From assembly GCF_026339995.1 (NCBI RefSeq), contig NZ_JAPEPT010000002.1:793001-857000 (forward strand): a stretch of DNA of 64,000 nucleotides, read 5' to 3'. Positions 52,836-62,100 of this stretch are shown in pieces. The number at the start of each line of letters is the position of its first letter. Positions within the stretch are counted from its first letter, which is position 1. Source of the DNA: Streptomyces sp. NBC_01481 (GTDB lineage: Bacteria; Actinomycetota; Actinomycetes; Streptomycetales; Streptomycetaceae). A model generated the notes under the pieces. The model was given only the letters and a program-made list of their open reading frames with translations, did no database searches and was not told where the DNA came from. A program made the translations under genes and the position numbers.

Positions 52836-53734
52836 CGGACCTGTATGAGCGGTTGAAGGCGTACGAGGGGCGGGCGGCCACCACCTCGGGCGTCGGCAAG
52901 GACCTGGTCAACGAGCCGATGATCAGGCACTGGTGCGAGGCGATGGGGGACACCAACCCCGCCTACAGCGGGCCCGACGCCATAGCGCCGCCGACGATGC
53001 TGCAAGCCTGGACGATGGGCGGTCTCTCGGGGCACACGGACCGGTCGGCGGTGCACGACGAGCTGTTCGGACTGCTCGACGAGGCGGGCTACACCTCGGT
53101 CGTCGCGACCGACTGCGAGCAGGAGTATCTGCGGCCGCTGAGGCCGGGGGACCGGATCACCTTCGACGCGGTGATCGAGTCGGTGTCGGAGCTCAAGACG
53201 ACAAAGCTGGGAGCGGGCCACTTCGTCACGACACGGATGGACGTGAGGGCCGACGGCGAACCGGCCGGGACGCATCGCTTCCGGATCCTCAAGTACGCCC
53301 CGGCCCGGCCGAAACCGAAGGCCGCCACGGCCAGACGGCCACGGCCGGTGATCAACCGGGACAACGCCGGATTCTGGGAAGGGGTGGCCGCACACAAACT
53401 GCTCATCCAGCGGTGCGGCGGGTGCGGGACGCTGCGTCTGCCCTGGCTGCCGGGATGCGGGGCGTGCGGCTCGGCGCAATGGGACACCGTCGAGGCGTGC
53501 GGCGCGGGGACGGTCTACTCGTACGTGGTGATGCACCACCCGCCCTTCCCGGCCTTCGACCCGCCGTACGCGGTGGGGCTGATCGAGCTGGCCGAGGGCG
53601 TCCGCATGGTCAGCAATGTGGTCGGCGTGCCGTACGACAAGGTGCGGATCGGGATGCCCGTACGGCTCGAATTCCTGCGGGTGGACGAGGAGTTGGAGCT
53701 GCCGGTCTTCAGTGGCGCTCAAGGGGGTGCCTGA
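52832..53734 (+). CDS. MaoC N-terminal/DUF35 OB-fold protein (ChsH2-like)
   Basis: 300 residues: an N-terminal MaoC-like hot-dog domain (about 1-150) and a C-terminal DUF35 region with zinc-ribbon CGGCGTLRLPWLPGCGACG (about 193-211) and OB fold. Mtb ChsH2 has the same organisation and partners ChsH1 as an enoyl-CoA hydratase, with its DUF35 docking the Ltp2 aldolase. GTG 52832 overlaps the dehydrogenase stop. Confidence 0.92.
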   Translation: MTDLYERLKAYEGRAATTSGVGKDLVNEPMIRHWCEAMGDTNPAYSGPDAIAPPTMLQAWTMGGLSGHTDRSAVHDELFGLLDEAGYTSVVATDCEQEYLRPLRPGDRITFDAVIESVSELKTTKLGAGHFVTTRMDVRADGEPAGTHRFRILKYAPARPKPKAATARRPRPVINRDNAGFWEGVAAHKLLIQRCGGCGTLRLPWLPGCGACGSAQWDTVEACGAGTVYSYVVMHHPPFPAFDPPYAVGLIELAEGVRMVSNVVGVPYDKVRIGMPVRLEFLRVDEELELPVFSGAQGGA

Positions 53735-54807
53735 TGGACTTCACACCCACGCAGGAGCAGACGGCCGCCCGGGAGTTGGCGGCGCGGATATTCGGTGATC
53801 TCTCCACGCATGAGCGGCTGGTCGCCGCCGGGACCGGTACGGACGCGGAGTTGTGGAAGGCGCTGTGCGCGGCGGGCCTTCCGGGGGCCGCCGAGGACAT
53901 AGGTCTGCTCGGTCTGGTGCTGCTGCTGGAGGAGCAGGGACGGACCACCGCTCAGGTGCCCTTCGCCGCCACCTGCGTCTACGGGGTGCTGGCGGTGGCC
54001 GGGCACGGCACGCACGAGCAGCGGGCCCGGCTGCTGCCCGCGCTGGGCGAGGGCACGGCGGTGGCGACCGGGGCGTTTCCGGCACGCGGCGGCATACGCG
54101 TCTTGGCGCCGGACCGGCTGAGCGGCTCGGTGCCGCTCGTGCCCTGGCTGCGGGACGCCACGCATGTGCTGGTGCCGGACGCCGACCGGGCACTGTGGCT
54201 CGTACGGACCGCGGATGCGGAGGTGACCGACGTGGAGACCACGGCGCCCTGGTCGGCGGGACGGCTCGTGCTGTCCGGCACTCCGGGCGAGCGGCTGGGC
54301 GGGCCCGGTGCCTACGAGTCCGTGCTCGCCCTGGGCCGTACCGCGTTCGCGGGACTGCAGGCCGGGGTGTGCGCGGGCTCGCTCGCCCGGGCCGTCGAAC
54401 ACACCTCGGCCCGTGAGCAGTTCGGGCGTCCGCTGTCCACCAACCAGGGAGTGCTGCTGCGCGCCGCCGACGCGTACATGGACACCGAGGCGATACGGGT
54501 CACGGCCTACGAGGCCGCCTGGAGGCTGGACGAGGGGCTCGACGCGGCGGCCGAAGTGCTGACCGCCGCCTGGTGGGCCTCCGAGGCCGGCCGGCGCGTC
54601 GTCCACGCCGGGCAGCATCTGCACGGCGGGACCGGTGCCGATCTGGACCATCCGGTCCACCGGCACTTCCTGTGGGGCCGCCAGCTGGACGCCTACCTCG
54701 GCTGCGGTCCGGAACTCCTCGCCGAGCTGGGCCAGTTGCTCGCACAGGAGCCCGCAACCGCACAGGAGCCCGTACTCACAAAGGAGCCCGTACGTGAAAG
54801 TCGGTGA
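53734..54807 (+). CDS. Acyl-CoA dehydrogenase (FadE28/ChsE1-like)
   Basis: 357 residues, shorter than typical. MDFTPTQEQTAARELAARIF begins the all-alpha domain; RTAFAGLQAGVCAGSLARAV, SAREQFGRPLSTNQ and HLHGGTGADLDHPVHRHF mark the C-domain. The central FAD-contact region is compact, as in the smaller partner of heterotetrameric steroid ACADs. ATG shares its A with the upstream TGA. The C-terminus has three 18-bp repeats. Confidence 0.88.
   Translation: MDFTPTQEQTAARELAARIFGDLSTHERLVAAGTGTDAELWKALCAAGLPGAAEDIGLLGLVLLLEEQGRTTAQVPFAATCVYGVLAVAGHGTHEQRARLLPALGEGTAVATGAFPARGGIRVLAPDRLSGSVPLVPWLRDATHVLVPDADRALWLVRTADAEVTDVETTAPWSAGRLVLSGTPGERLGGPGAYESVLALGRTAFAGLQAGVCAGSLARAVEHTSAREQFGRPLSTNQGVLLRAADAYMDTEAIRVTAYEAAWRLDEGLDAAAEVLTAAWWASEAGRRVVHAGQHLHGGTGADLDHPVHRHFLWGRQLDAYLGCGPELLAELGQLLAQEPATAQEPVLTKEPVRESR
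54742..54795. repeat. Three 18-bp repeats bearing a ribosome-site core
   Basis: Units begin at 54742, 54760 and 54778, all with AGGAGCCCG and encoding Ala/Thr-Lys-Glu-Pro-type tails. The last AAGGAG is seven bases before the next gene start. Confidence 0.75.
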
Positions 54808-55195
54808 CGAACTCCCGCCGCTCACCATCCCCATCACCCGCACCCTGATCGTCGCCGGAGCCGTGGCCTCGCGCGACTACCAGGACGTGCATCACGACAC
54901 GGAGCTCGCGAAGGAGAGGGGATCCCCGGACATCTTCATGAACATCCTGACGACCAACGGCCTGGTCGGGCGGTACATCACCGACTGCCTCGGGGAGCGT
55001 GCCGTGCTCCGCAAGGTCGCCATCCGGCTCGGCGCGCCCAACTACCCGGGAGACACGATGGTGTTGAGCGGCACGGTCACCTCCGTCGAGGACGGCACCG
55101 CCGAAGTGCGGGTCGTCGGCGCCAACGGCATCGGCAACCACGTCACCGGCACGGTCACCGTGAGCCTCGCGCCGAGCCCGGAGGGCGCCCTATGA
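54794..55195 (+). CDS. MaoC-family dehydratase (ChsH1-like)
   Basis: 133-residue hot-dog hydratase. ASRDYQDVHHDTELAKERG carries the catalytic Asp and His of (R)-specific enoyl-CoA hydratases. RLGAPNYPGDTMVLSGTV is the usual second half. In igr-type systems the catalytic residues come from ChsH1 and the partner is ChsH2. GTG 54794 overlaps the dehydrogenase by 14 bases. Confidence 0.92.
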   Translation: MKVGDELPPLTIPITRTLIVAGAVASRDYQDVHHDTELAKERGSPDIFMNILTTNGLVGRYITDCLGERAVLRKVAIRLGAPNYPGDTMVLSGTVTSVEDGTAEVRVVGANGIGNHVTGTVTVSLAPSPEGAL

Positions 55196-56358
55196 GCATC
55201 CGCAGCCGGGACACGCTCGGGGGCAAGGCAGCCGTCGTGGGCGTAGGGGCGACCGAGTTCTCCAAGGACTCCGGCCGCAGCGAACTGAAGCTGGCCGTCG
55301 AGGCAGTGCGTGCCGCACTCGACGACGCCGGCCTCTCCCCCGCCGACGTCGACGGCCTGGTGACCTTCACCATGGACACCAGCCCGGAGATCACCGTCGC
55401 CCAGGCGGTGGGCATCGGCGAGCTGTCCTTCTTCTCCCGTATCCACTACGGAGGCGGCGCGGCCTGCGCCACCGTGCAGCAGGCGGCCCTCGCCGTCGCC
55501 TCCGGGATCGCCGAAGTCGTCGTCTGCTACCGGGCGTTCAACGAACGGTCCGGCCGGCGTTTCGGCTCCGGGGTGCAGCACCGCGAGCCGTCCGCCGAAG
55601 GCGCGGCGCTCGGCTGGAACCTTCCCTTCGGGCTGCTCACCCCCGCCTCCTGGGTCGCCATGGCCGCGCAGCGCTATCTGCATACGTACGGGCTGACGCC
55701 CGACGCGTTCGGCCATGTCGCCGTCACCGACCGCCGTCACGCGGCGAACAACCCCGCCGCGTACTTCTACGGGAAGCCGATCACCCTCGCCGATCATGCC
55801 GCTTCGCGCTGGATCGTCGAGCCGCTGCGTCTCCTGGACTGCTGTCAGGAGACCGACGGCGGCCAGGCGATCGTCGTCACCAGCGCCGAACGGGCCCGTG
55901 ATCTGCGGCAGGCGCCGGCGGTGGTCGTCGCGGCCGCGCAGGGTGCGGGCCGGGCTCAGGAGCAGATGACCAGCTTCTCTCGCGACGATCTCACCGGGCT
56001 GCCCGAGATGGGTGTGGTGGCCCGGCAGCTCTGGGCGACCTCCGGGCTCGCCCCCGGCGATATCGATGTCGGCATCATCTATGACCATTTCACCCCGTTT
56101 GTTCTGATGCAGCTGGAGGAGTTCGGGTTCTGCAAGCCGGGCGAGGCCGCGGAGTTCGTGGCCGCGGACGCGCTGCCGCTCAACACCCATGGCGGGCAGC
56201 TCGGCGAGGCGTATCTGCACGGCATGAACGGCATCGCGGAGGCGGTCAGACAACTGCGCGGCACCTCGGTGAACCAGATACCGGGCGCGTCCAGGGTGTT
56301 GGTCACCGCGGGCACCGGCGTGCCCACATCCGGGCTCGTCCTGGGGGCGGACGGCTGA
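55192..56358 (+). CDS. Thiolase-fold lipid-transfer protein/aldolase (Ltp2-like)
   Basis: 388 residues of thiolase fold with AAVVGVGATEFSKDSGRSE, ALDDAGLSPADVDGLVTFTM, HYGGGAACATVQQAALAVAS and THGGQLGEAYLHGMNG. As in Ltp2 aldolases, the canonical thiolase nucleophilic Cys context is replaced. It likely performs retro-aldol removal of a side chain after hydration. ATG 55192 overlaps the MaoC stop by four bases; it ends the operon. Confidence 0.92.
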   Translation: MSIRSRDTLGGKAAVVGVGATEFSKDSGRSELKLAVEAVRAALDDAGLSPADVDGLVTFTMDTSPEITVAQAVGIGELSFFSRIHYGGGAACATVQQAALAVASGIAEVVVCYRAFNERSGRRFGSGVQHREPSAEGAALGWNLPFGLLTPASWVAMAAQRYLHTYGLTPDAFGHVAVTDRRHAANNPAAYFYGKPITLADHAASRWIVEPLRLLDCCQETDGGQAIVVTSAERARDLRQAPAVVVAAAQGAGRAQEQMTSFSRDDLTGLPEMGVVARQLWATSGLAPGDIDVGIIYDHFTPFVLMQLEEFGFCKPGEAAEFVAADALPLNTHGGQLGEAYLHGMNGIAEAVRQLRGTSVNQIPGASRVLVTAGTGVPTSGLVLGADG

Positions 56359-56463
56359 CGGACGGCTGACGGACGGCGGAGGGACGGCTTGCGGCGGCTG
56401 AGGCGGCTTACGGCGGCTTACAGACCGAGGCGAAGCCGCGGCTGCCCGTATCCCACCGTCGGG

Positions 56464-56501
56464 GTGGTCCTCCACCTTCAGGAGGTGGGGGCAGCACCAC
56501 C
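56464..56501. repeat. GC-rich hairpin repeat copy 4
   Basis: CCTCCACCTTCAGGAGGTGGGGG followed by a CAGCACCACCC tail in the gap after the operon. Shares the CTTC-loop layout with the other copies. Confidence 0.4.
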
Positions 56502-56566
56502 CGTACAACCTGAGGCGGACACCGCTTCGGGACCTGGGGCCGATCCGCGACCGTAGTGCCCGCTCC

Positions 56567-56578
56567 TAGCGTGGACCT
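56567..56578 (+). promoter_or_regulatory. Probable -10 element of a leaderless promoter
   Basis: TAGCGT (56567-56572) is followed by six bases and ATG 56579, without a ribosome site. Confidence 0.45.
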
Positions 56579-57151
56579 ATGACCACGCCAGTCTGCACAA
56601 GCGCTTCGAAGGCCGCCGCACCGGCGGCCTCGTACACGCCGAACGCGCGCTATGCGACCTACTCATCGTTTTCGTCGTACGTACGGGCGCGGGGGCCCGT
56701 GCTGCTGCGAACAGCCCGCTCGCTCACCGCGAACCCGAGTGACGCCGAGGACCTGCTGCAGACCGCGCTCACGAAGACATATGTCGCGTGGGAGCGGATC
56801 GAGGACCACCGGGCGCTCGACGGCTATGTGCGCCGCGCACTGCTCAACACCCGCACCTCGCAGTGGCGCAAGCGCAAGGTCGACGAGTTCGCGTGCGACG
56901 AGCTGCCCGAGCCCGAGACCGTGCCCACGCCCGATCCCGCCGAGCAGCAGGTGCTGCACGACGCGATGTGGCGCGCGGTGATGAAACTGCCCGACCGGCA
57001 GCGGGCGATGGTGGTGCTGCGGTACTACGAGGATCTCAGCGAGGCCCAGACGGCCGAGGTGCTCGGGGTTTCCGTCGGCACGGTCAAGAGCGCGGTGTCG
57101 CGGGCGCTCGGCAAGCTCCGCGAGGACCCGGAGCTGGCGCCCGTACGCTGA
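56579..57151 (+). CDS. SigE-family ECF RNA polymerase sigma factor
   Basis: 190 residues. Region 2 (LLRTARSLTANPSDAEDLLQ, TKTYVAWERI) and region 4 (LPDRQRAMVVLRYYEDLSEA, GVSVGTVKSAVSRALGKLR) fit the SigE-type (ECF) group of Actinobacteria with the DAEDLLQ core. No anti-sigma gene is adjacent, so control may come from the distant HATPases or its own promoter. It sits between the igr-like operon and the acyl-CoA ligase. Confidence 0.92.
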   Translation: MTTPVCTSASKAAAPAASYTPNARYATYSSFSSYVRARGPVLLRTARSLTANPSDAEDLLQTALTKTYVAWERIEDHRALDGYVRRALLNTRTSQWRKRKVDEFACDELPEPETVPTPDPAEQQVLHDAMWRAVMKLPDRQRAMVVLRYYEDLSEAQTAEVLGVSVGTVKSAVSRALGKLREDPELAPVR

Positions 57152-57312
57152 CCGGCCCCGGCCCGGCTCCCGGCCAGGCCCCGCCCCCGGACCCGACCCG
57201 TCGCGCTTGCCCTTCCCGACCGCTCCCGCACCCCTCCCGTCTCACCTGTTTCCGCAGGCCCTGCTGTTTCCGCACTGATCTTCCGGCGCCGATTGATTGC
57301 CTCCGGGTAGTG

Positions 57313-57330
57313 ACATACCACGCGGTATGT
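57313..57330. promoter_or_regulatory. TetR-type palindrome upstream of the acyl-CoA synthetase
   Basis: ACATACCACGCGGTATGT consists of exact 7-bp arms ACATACC/GGTATGT and a 4-nt centre, 58 bases before the GTG. Confidence 0.6.
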
Positions 57331-57388
57331 GAGCAGAATCTTCCCACCCTTACTGCCACGTAGCGCTAGCGCCCACCGGGAGGACGCC

Positions 57389-59035
57389 GTGCTGAGCACC
57401 ATGCAGGACGTACCGCTGACTGTGAGCCGCATCCTTCAGCATGGGATGACGATCCACGGAAAGTCACAGATCACCACCTGGACAGGAGAGGCCGAGCCGC
57501 AGCGCCGCAGCTTTGCGGAGGTCGGCGAGCGGGCGAGCCGCCTGGCCAACGCCTTGCGCGACGAGCTCGGAATCGACGGCGACCAGCGCGTCGCCACCCT
57601 GATGTGGAACAACGCGGAGCATGTCGAGGCGTACTTCGCGATTCCCTCCATGGGCGCCGTACTGCACACCCTGAACCTCCGCCTGCCCGCGGAGCAGCTG
57701 GTGTGGATCGTCAACCACGCGGCCGACCGGGCTGTCCTCGTCAACGGCTCCCTGCTGCCGCTCCTCGCGCCGCTTCTGCCGCACCTGCCGACGATCGAGC
57801 ACATCGTCGTCTCCGGTCCCGGGGACCGTTCGCTGCTCGACGGCGCGCAGGCGCGGGTGCACGAGTACGAGGAGCTGATCGCCGGCCGCCCGAGCACGTA
57901 CGACTGGCCGCAGCTGGACGAGCGCACCGCCGCCGCCATGTGTTACACCTCCGGCACCACCGGCGACCCCAAGGGTGTCGTCTACTCCCACCGTTCCATC
58001 TACCTGCACTCCATGCAGGTCAACATGACCGAGTCGATGGGGCTGACGGACCGGGACACGACCCTCGTCGTGGTCCCGCAGTTCCACGTCAACGCCTGGG
58101 GCCTGCCGCACGCCACGTTCATGACCGGCATCAACATGCTGATGCCCGACCGTTTCCTGCAGCCCGCCCCGCTCGCCGAGATGATCGAGCGCGAGAAGCC
58201 CTCGCACGCCGCCGCCGTCCCCACCATCTGGCAGGGCCTGCTCGCCGAGGTCACCGCCAACCCGCGGGACCTCAGCTCCATGAAGCAGGTCACCATCGGC
58301 GGCGCGGCCTGCCCGCCGTCCCTGATGGAGGCGTACGACAAGCTGGGTGTGCGGCTCTGCCACGCCTGGGGCATGACGGAGACCTCCCCGCTGGGCACTA
58401 TGGCTCACCCCCCGGCCGGGCTCAGCGCGGAGGAGGAGTGGCCGTACCGCGTCACCCAGGGCCGTTTCCCGGCGGGTGTCGAGGGGCGGCTGGTCGGTCC
58501 CGGCGGCGAGATCCTGGCCTGGGACGGCGAGTCTGCCGGTGAGCTGGAGGTGCGCGGCCCCTGGATCGCGGGCGCGTACTACGGCGGCGCGGGCGGCGAG
58601 GACTTCAGGCCCGAGGACAAGTTCAGCGAGGACGGCTGGCTGAAGACCGGCGACGTCGGTGTGATCAGCGCCGACGGCTTCCTGACGCTGACCGACCGGG
58701 CGAAGGATGTCATCAAGTCCGGCGGCGAGTGGATCTCCAGCGTCGATCTGGAGAACGCGCTGATGGCACACCCGGAGGTCGCCGAGGCGGCTGTGGTCGC
58801 GGTCCCGGACGCCAAGTGGGGCGAGCGGCCGCTGGCGACCGTGGTACTCAAGGAAGGTTCGACCGCGGACTACGAGTCGCTGAAAGCCTTTCTCGCCGAG
58901 AAGGTCGCGAAGTGGCAGGTGCCGGAGCGCTGGGCGGTGATCCCGGCCGTTCCGAAGACGAGCGTCGGCAAGTTCGACAAGAAGGTGATCCGCAAGCAGT
59001 ACGCGGACGGCGAGCTGGACGTCACCCAGCTGTAG
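57389..59035 (+). CDS. Medium/long-chain acyl-CoA synthetase (FadD-type)
   Basis: 548-residue AMP-forming acyl-CoA ligase. AMP motif [40 protein letters not shown] and the final lysine in [11 protein letters not shown] are intact. It activates fatty acids or steroid side-chain acids to CoA esters, supplying the adjacent beta-oxidation module. GTG 57389 has GGGAGG seven bases upstream. A TetR-like operator upstream suggests acyl-CoA- or acid-responsive regulation. Confidence 0.95.
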   Translation: MLSTMQDVPLTVSRILQHGMTIHGKSQITTWTGEAEPQRRSFAEVGERASRLANALRDELGIDGDQRVATLMWNNAEHVEAYFAIPSMGAVLHTLNLRLPAEQLVWIVNHAADRAVLVNGSLLPLLAPLLPHLPTIEHIVVSGPGDRSLLDGAQARVHEYEELIAGRPSTYDWPQLDERTAAAMCYTSGTTGDPKGVVYSHRSIYLHSMQVNMTESMGLTDRDTTLVVVPQFHVNAWGLPHATFMTGINMLMPDRFLQPAPLAEMIEREKPSHAAAVPTIWQGLLAEVTANPRDLSSMKQVTIGGAACPPSLMEAYDKLGVRLCHAWGMTETSPLGTMAHPPAGLSAEEEWPYRVTQGRFPAGVEGRLVGPGGEILAWDGESAGELEVRGPWIAGAYYGGAGGEDFRPEDKFSEDGWLKTGDVGVISADGFLTLTDRAKDVIKSGGEWISSVDLENALMAHPEVAEAAVVAVPDAKWGERPLATVVLKEGSTADYESLKAFLAEKVAKWQVPERWAVIPAVPKTSVGKFDKKVIRKQYADGELDVTQL

Positions 59036-59070
59036 CCGGGTGGAGCCGAAGGAGCTGTAGTTGACGTACG

Positions 59071-59100
59071 AAGGGGCGGCGGCCACAACCGCCGCCCCTT
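59071..59100. terminator. Bidirectional terminator
   Basis: AAGGGGCGGCGG (59071-59082) pairs with CCGCCGCCCCTT (59089-59100) around a 6-nt loop, between the acyl-CoA synthetase and the sensor gene. Confidence 0.85.
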
Positions 59101-59105
59101 TCGAG

Positions 59106-62100
59106 CTAGTTCGTACCGATCTTCGCCAACAGATCGACGATGCGTGCCTGTACCTCGCTGCTCGTGGAGCGTTCGGCCAGGAAGAGCACCGTCTCTCCCG
59201 ACGAGAGCCGCGGCAGCTCCGCGCGGTCGAGGCCCGCCGAGGTGTAGACGACCAGCGGGGTGCGGTTCAGCTGCCCGTTCGCCCGCAGCCAGTCAATGAT
59301 CCCGGCCCTGCGGCGGCGTACCTGCATCAGGTCCATCACCACCAGGTTCGGCCGCATCTGGGAGGCGAGCGTGACCGCGTCCGTGTCCGCCCCGGCGCGC
59401 GCGACCTGCATACCGCGCCGCTCCAGCGTCGCCGACAGTGCGAGCGCGATCTCCTCGTGCTCCTCGATCAACAGCACGCGCGGGGGGTGCTGTTCGCTGT
59501 CGCGCGGGGCCAGCGCCTTGAGCAGTACGGCCGGATCCGCGCCGTACGCGGCCTCCCGCGTCGCCTGCCCCAGCCCCGCCGTCACCAGTACCGGAACCTC
59601 CGCCGCCACCGCGGCCTGGCGCAGCGACTGCAGGGCCGTCCGGGTGATCGGGCCGGTCAGCGGGTCGACGAAGAGCGCCGCCGGGAAGGCCGCGATCTGC
59701 GCGTCGACCTCCTCGCGCGAGTGCACGACCACCGGGCGGTAGCCGCGGTCGCTCAGCGCCTGCTGGGTGGAGACGTCGGGCGCGGGCCAGACAAGGAGAC
59801 GGCGCGGGTTGTCCAGCGGCTCCGGGGGCAGTTCGTCGTCGACGGGCTGCGGCTGCGGCCGGTTGGCCACCTCGACCGCGCCGCCCGGGCCGTCCAGCGG
59901 CTCGGGGCCCTCCGCGCCCTCGTCGGGGGCACCGATCGCGTACGCCCGGCCCTCGGTCCGCTCGGCCGGCATCAGCGAACCGGTCTGTGCCGGGCCCTGC
60001 GGATGCTGACGGGCGGATGATTCGGAACGCTCGCCGTCCGGGGGCGTGGCCAGCTTGCGGCGACGGCCGGAGCCGAGTGTCTGGTTCTGCTTCTCGGTGA
60101 TCTGCTGCGAGAACGGCACGCCCTGCCCGAGCGTGCGCACGCTGAAGGCCCGTCCCTGTGAGGCGTCGGCCGGAACCGGGGCCTCGGCCGGAACCGGAGC
60201 CTCGGCGGGCAGCGGCTGCGCGGCGGGCAGTGGCTGCGCGGCGCGCGAGGTGGCGGGACCGTCGGCGGGCACGGGCAGCGGCATCGATACGGAACCGGCG
60301 GCCGCGACCGTCTGGCCAGGGCTCAGGGCCGGGCTCTGCGCGGGTGCGGGAGCGGGCGGCTGCGCGGCCTCGTCGACGACCGCCGCGTGGTGCCCGGTCG
60401 AGTCGTCGGAGACGAGGGCCGCGAGGCCCCTGCCTGCGGTGCCGTTCTCGGCCCAGTCCGGCTGTACGGCAGGCTCGGCGACGGGCTGGGTGACCGGCTG
60501 GGCGACGGGCTGTGTGACCGGCTGCACCGCAGACGGCTCGGGTGTCTCTTCCGGCAGAGGCTGAGCCCCCTGGCGTGCCCGGCGCCTGCCCGTCGGCTCC
60601 GGATGCTGCTGCGGCGGTGTGTGGTGCTGGGTGCCCGGCTCGGTCGCTACGGCGTCGTGCCGGCCCGGCAGCGAGGCATCGGCCTCACCCGCCGACGGCG
60701 GAATCCGGTCGGCCTCGGCAGGCGGGAGCGCGAACGCCGTGCGCCCTGCCTCCACCTCGGCCGGCGCGGTCGCCAGCGCCCGCCTGGCGCGTCGCCCGGC
60801 GGTCGGAGCAGGGGCAGCAGCGGGGGCCGCGGTCGCGGTCGGAGCTGCGGGCAGCTGGGGCATCCCGCCATCGGGGCGCAGCGCGCGCCGCCCGGAGGGG
60901 CCCGTTCCGTGCGGGTCGACGGGCACGCCCTGCGGCGGCACCGTCTGGCCGAGCGCCGCCCGTCCGGTCGAGGCCGCGCCCTCCGCGGCCGTCACCACCG
61001 AACCCTCGGAAGGCCGGGGGGCCGCTCCCGCGGCGACCGCGACAGCCTGCTCGGCGGGGCTCGGCCGCCCGCGCCGACGCCCGGTCCCGCCGCTCCCCGA
61101 ACCACTCCCCTCGCCCGATTCCTGGGCGGGGGTCTGCTCCCGCTGCGGCTCTCCCGCATGACCCCTGCGGCGGCCCGTCGGCTGCGTGGCCGGGTCCTCC
61201 ACGGCCACGGGGCTCTCCAGGAAGGCATCCGTGGAAGCCCGCCGCGCTCGCCGCCGCCCGCCCCCGCCGGTCGTGGCGGGCGAGGCCTTCTGTTCCGGTA
61301 CCGCGAGCACACCGGCCTCGGGATCCGGTGCCGGGGGAGCCGTCACCGTCCCCGAGCCCTCGCCCAGCGGCACCTCCAGGACGTACGCGCTGCCGCTCAT
61401 CCCCGGCACCTCGTGCGTCTGCAGCACCCCGCCGTGGGCCCGTACGATCCCGCGCACGATCGGCTCGTGCACCGGGTCTCCCCCGGCGAACGGCCCGCGA
61501 ACCTCGATCCGTACGACATCACCGCGCTGCGCAGCCGCCACGACGACGGTCGAGTCCACATACCCGCCGCCCGGAACCACCCGGGCCTTGCCGGTCGAGT
61601 CGACACCGGCCACGTCCGCGACGAGATGCGCGAGCGCCGTCGCCAGACGCCCCGCGTCCACCTCGGCCTCTATCGGCGGCGAGTGCACCGCGAACTGTGC
61701 CCGCCCCGGACCGATCAGCTCGATCGCGCCCTCGACACCGGCCGCAACGACCTCGTCGAGCAGCACCTTGGCCTTGTGCAACTCCTCCGCGCCCGTGTCG
61801 AGCCGCTGATAGCTCAGGACATTGTCGACAAGCGTCGTCATCCGGGCATATCCGGCGGCCAGATGATGCAGGATCTGGTTGGCCTCGGGCCACAGCTGGC
61901 CGGCCGGATCGGCGGCCAGCGTGCCCAGTTCGGCGCGCAGTTCCTCCAGCGGCCCGCGCAGCGACTCACCCAGTACGGCGGTCAGCTGGGCATGCCGGGC
62001 GGCCAGCTCCTCGAACCGGTCGGTCCGCTCCTCGATCTCGGCGGCGTAGCGCTCCGACTTGTCCGCGAGTTCCGCCGTCAGCCGCTCGGTCGTCTCCGCG

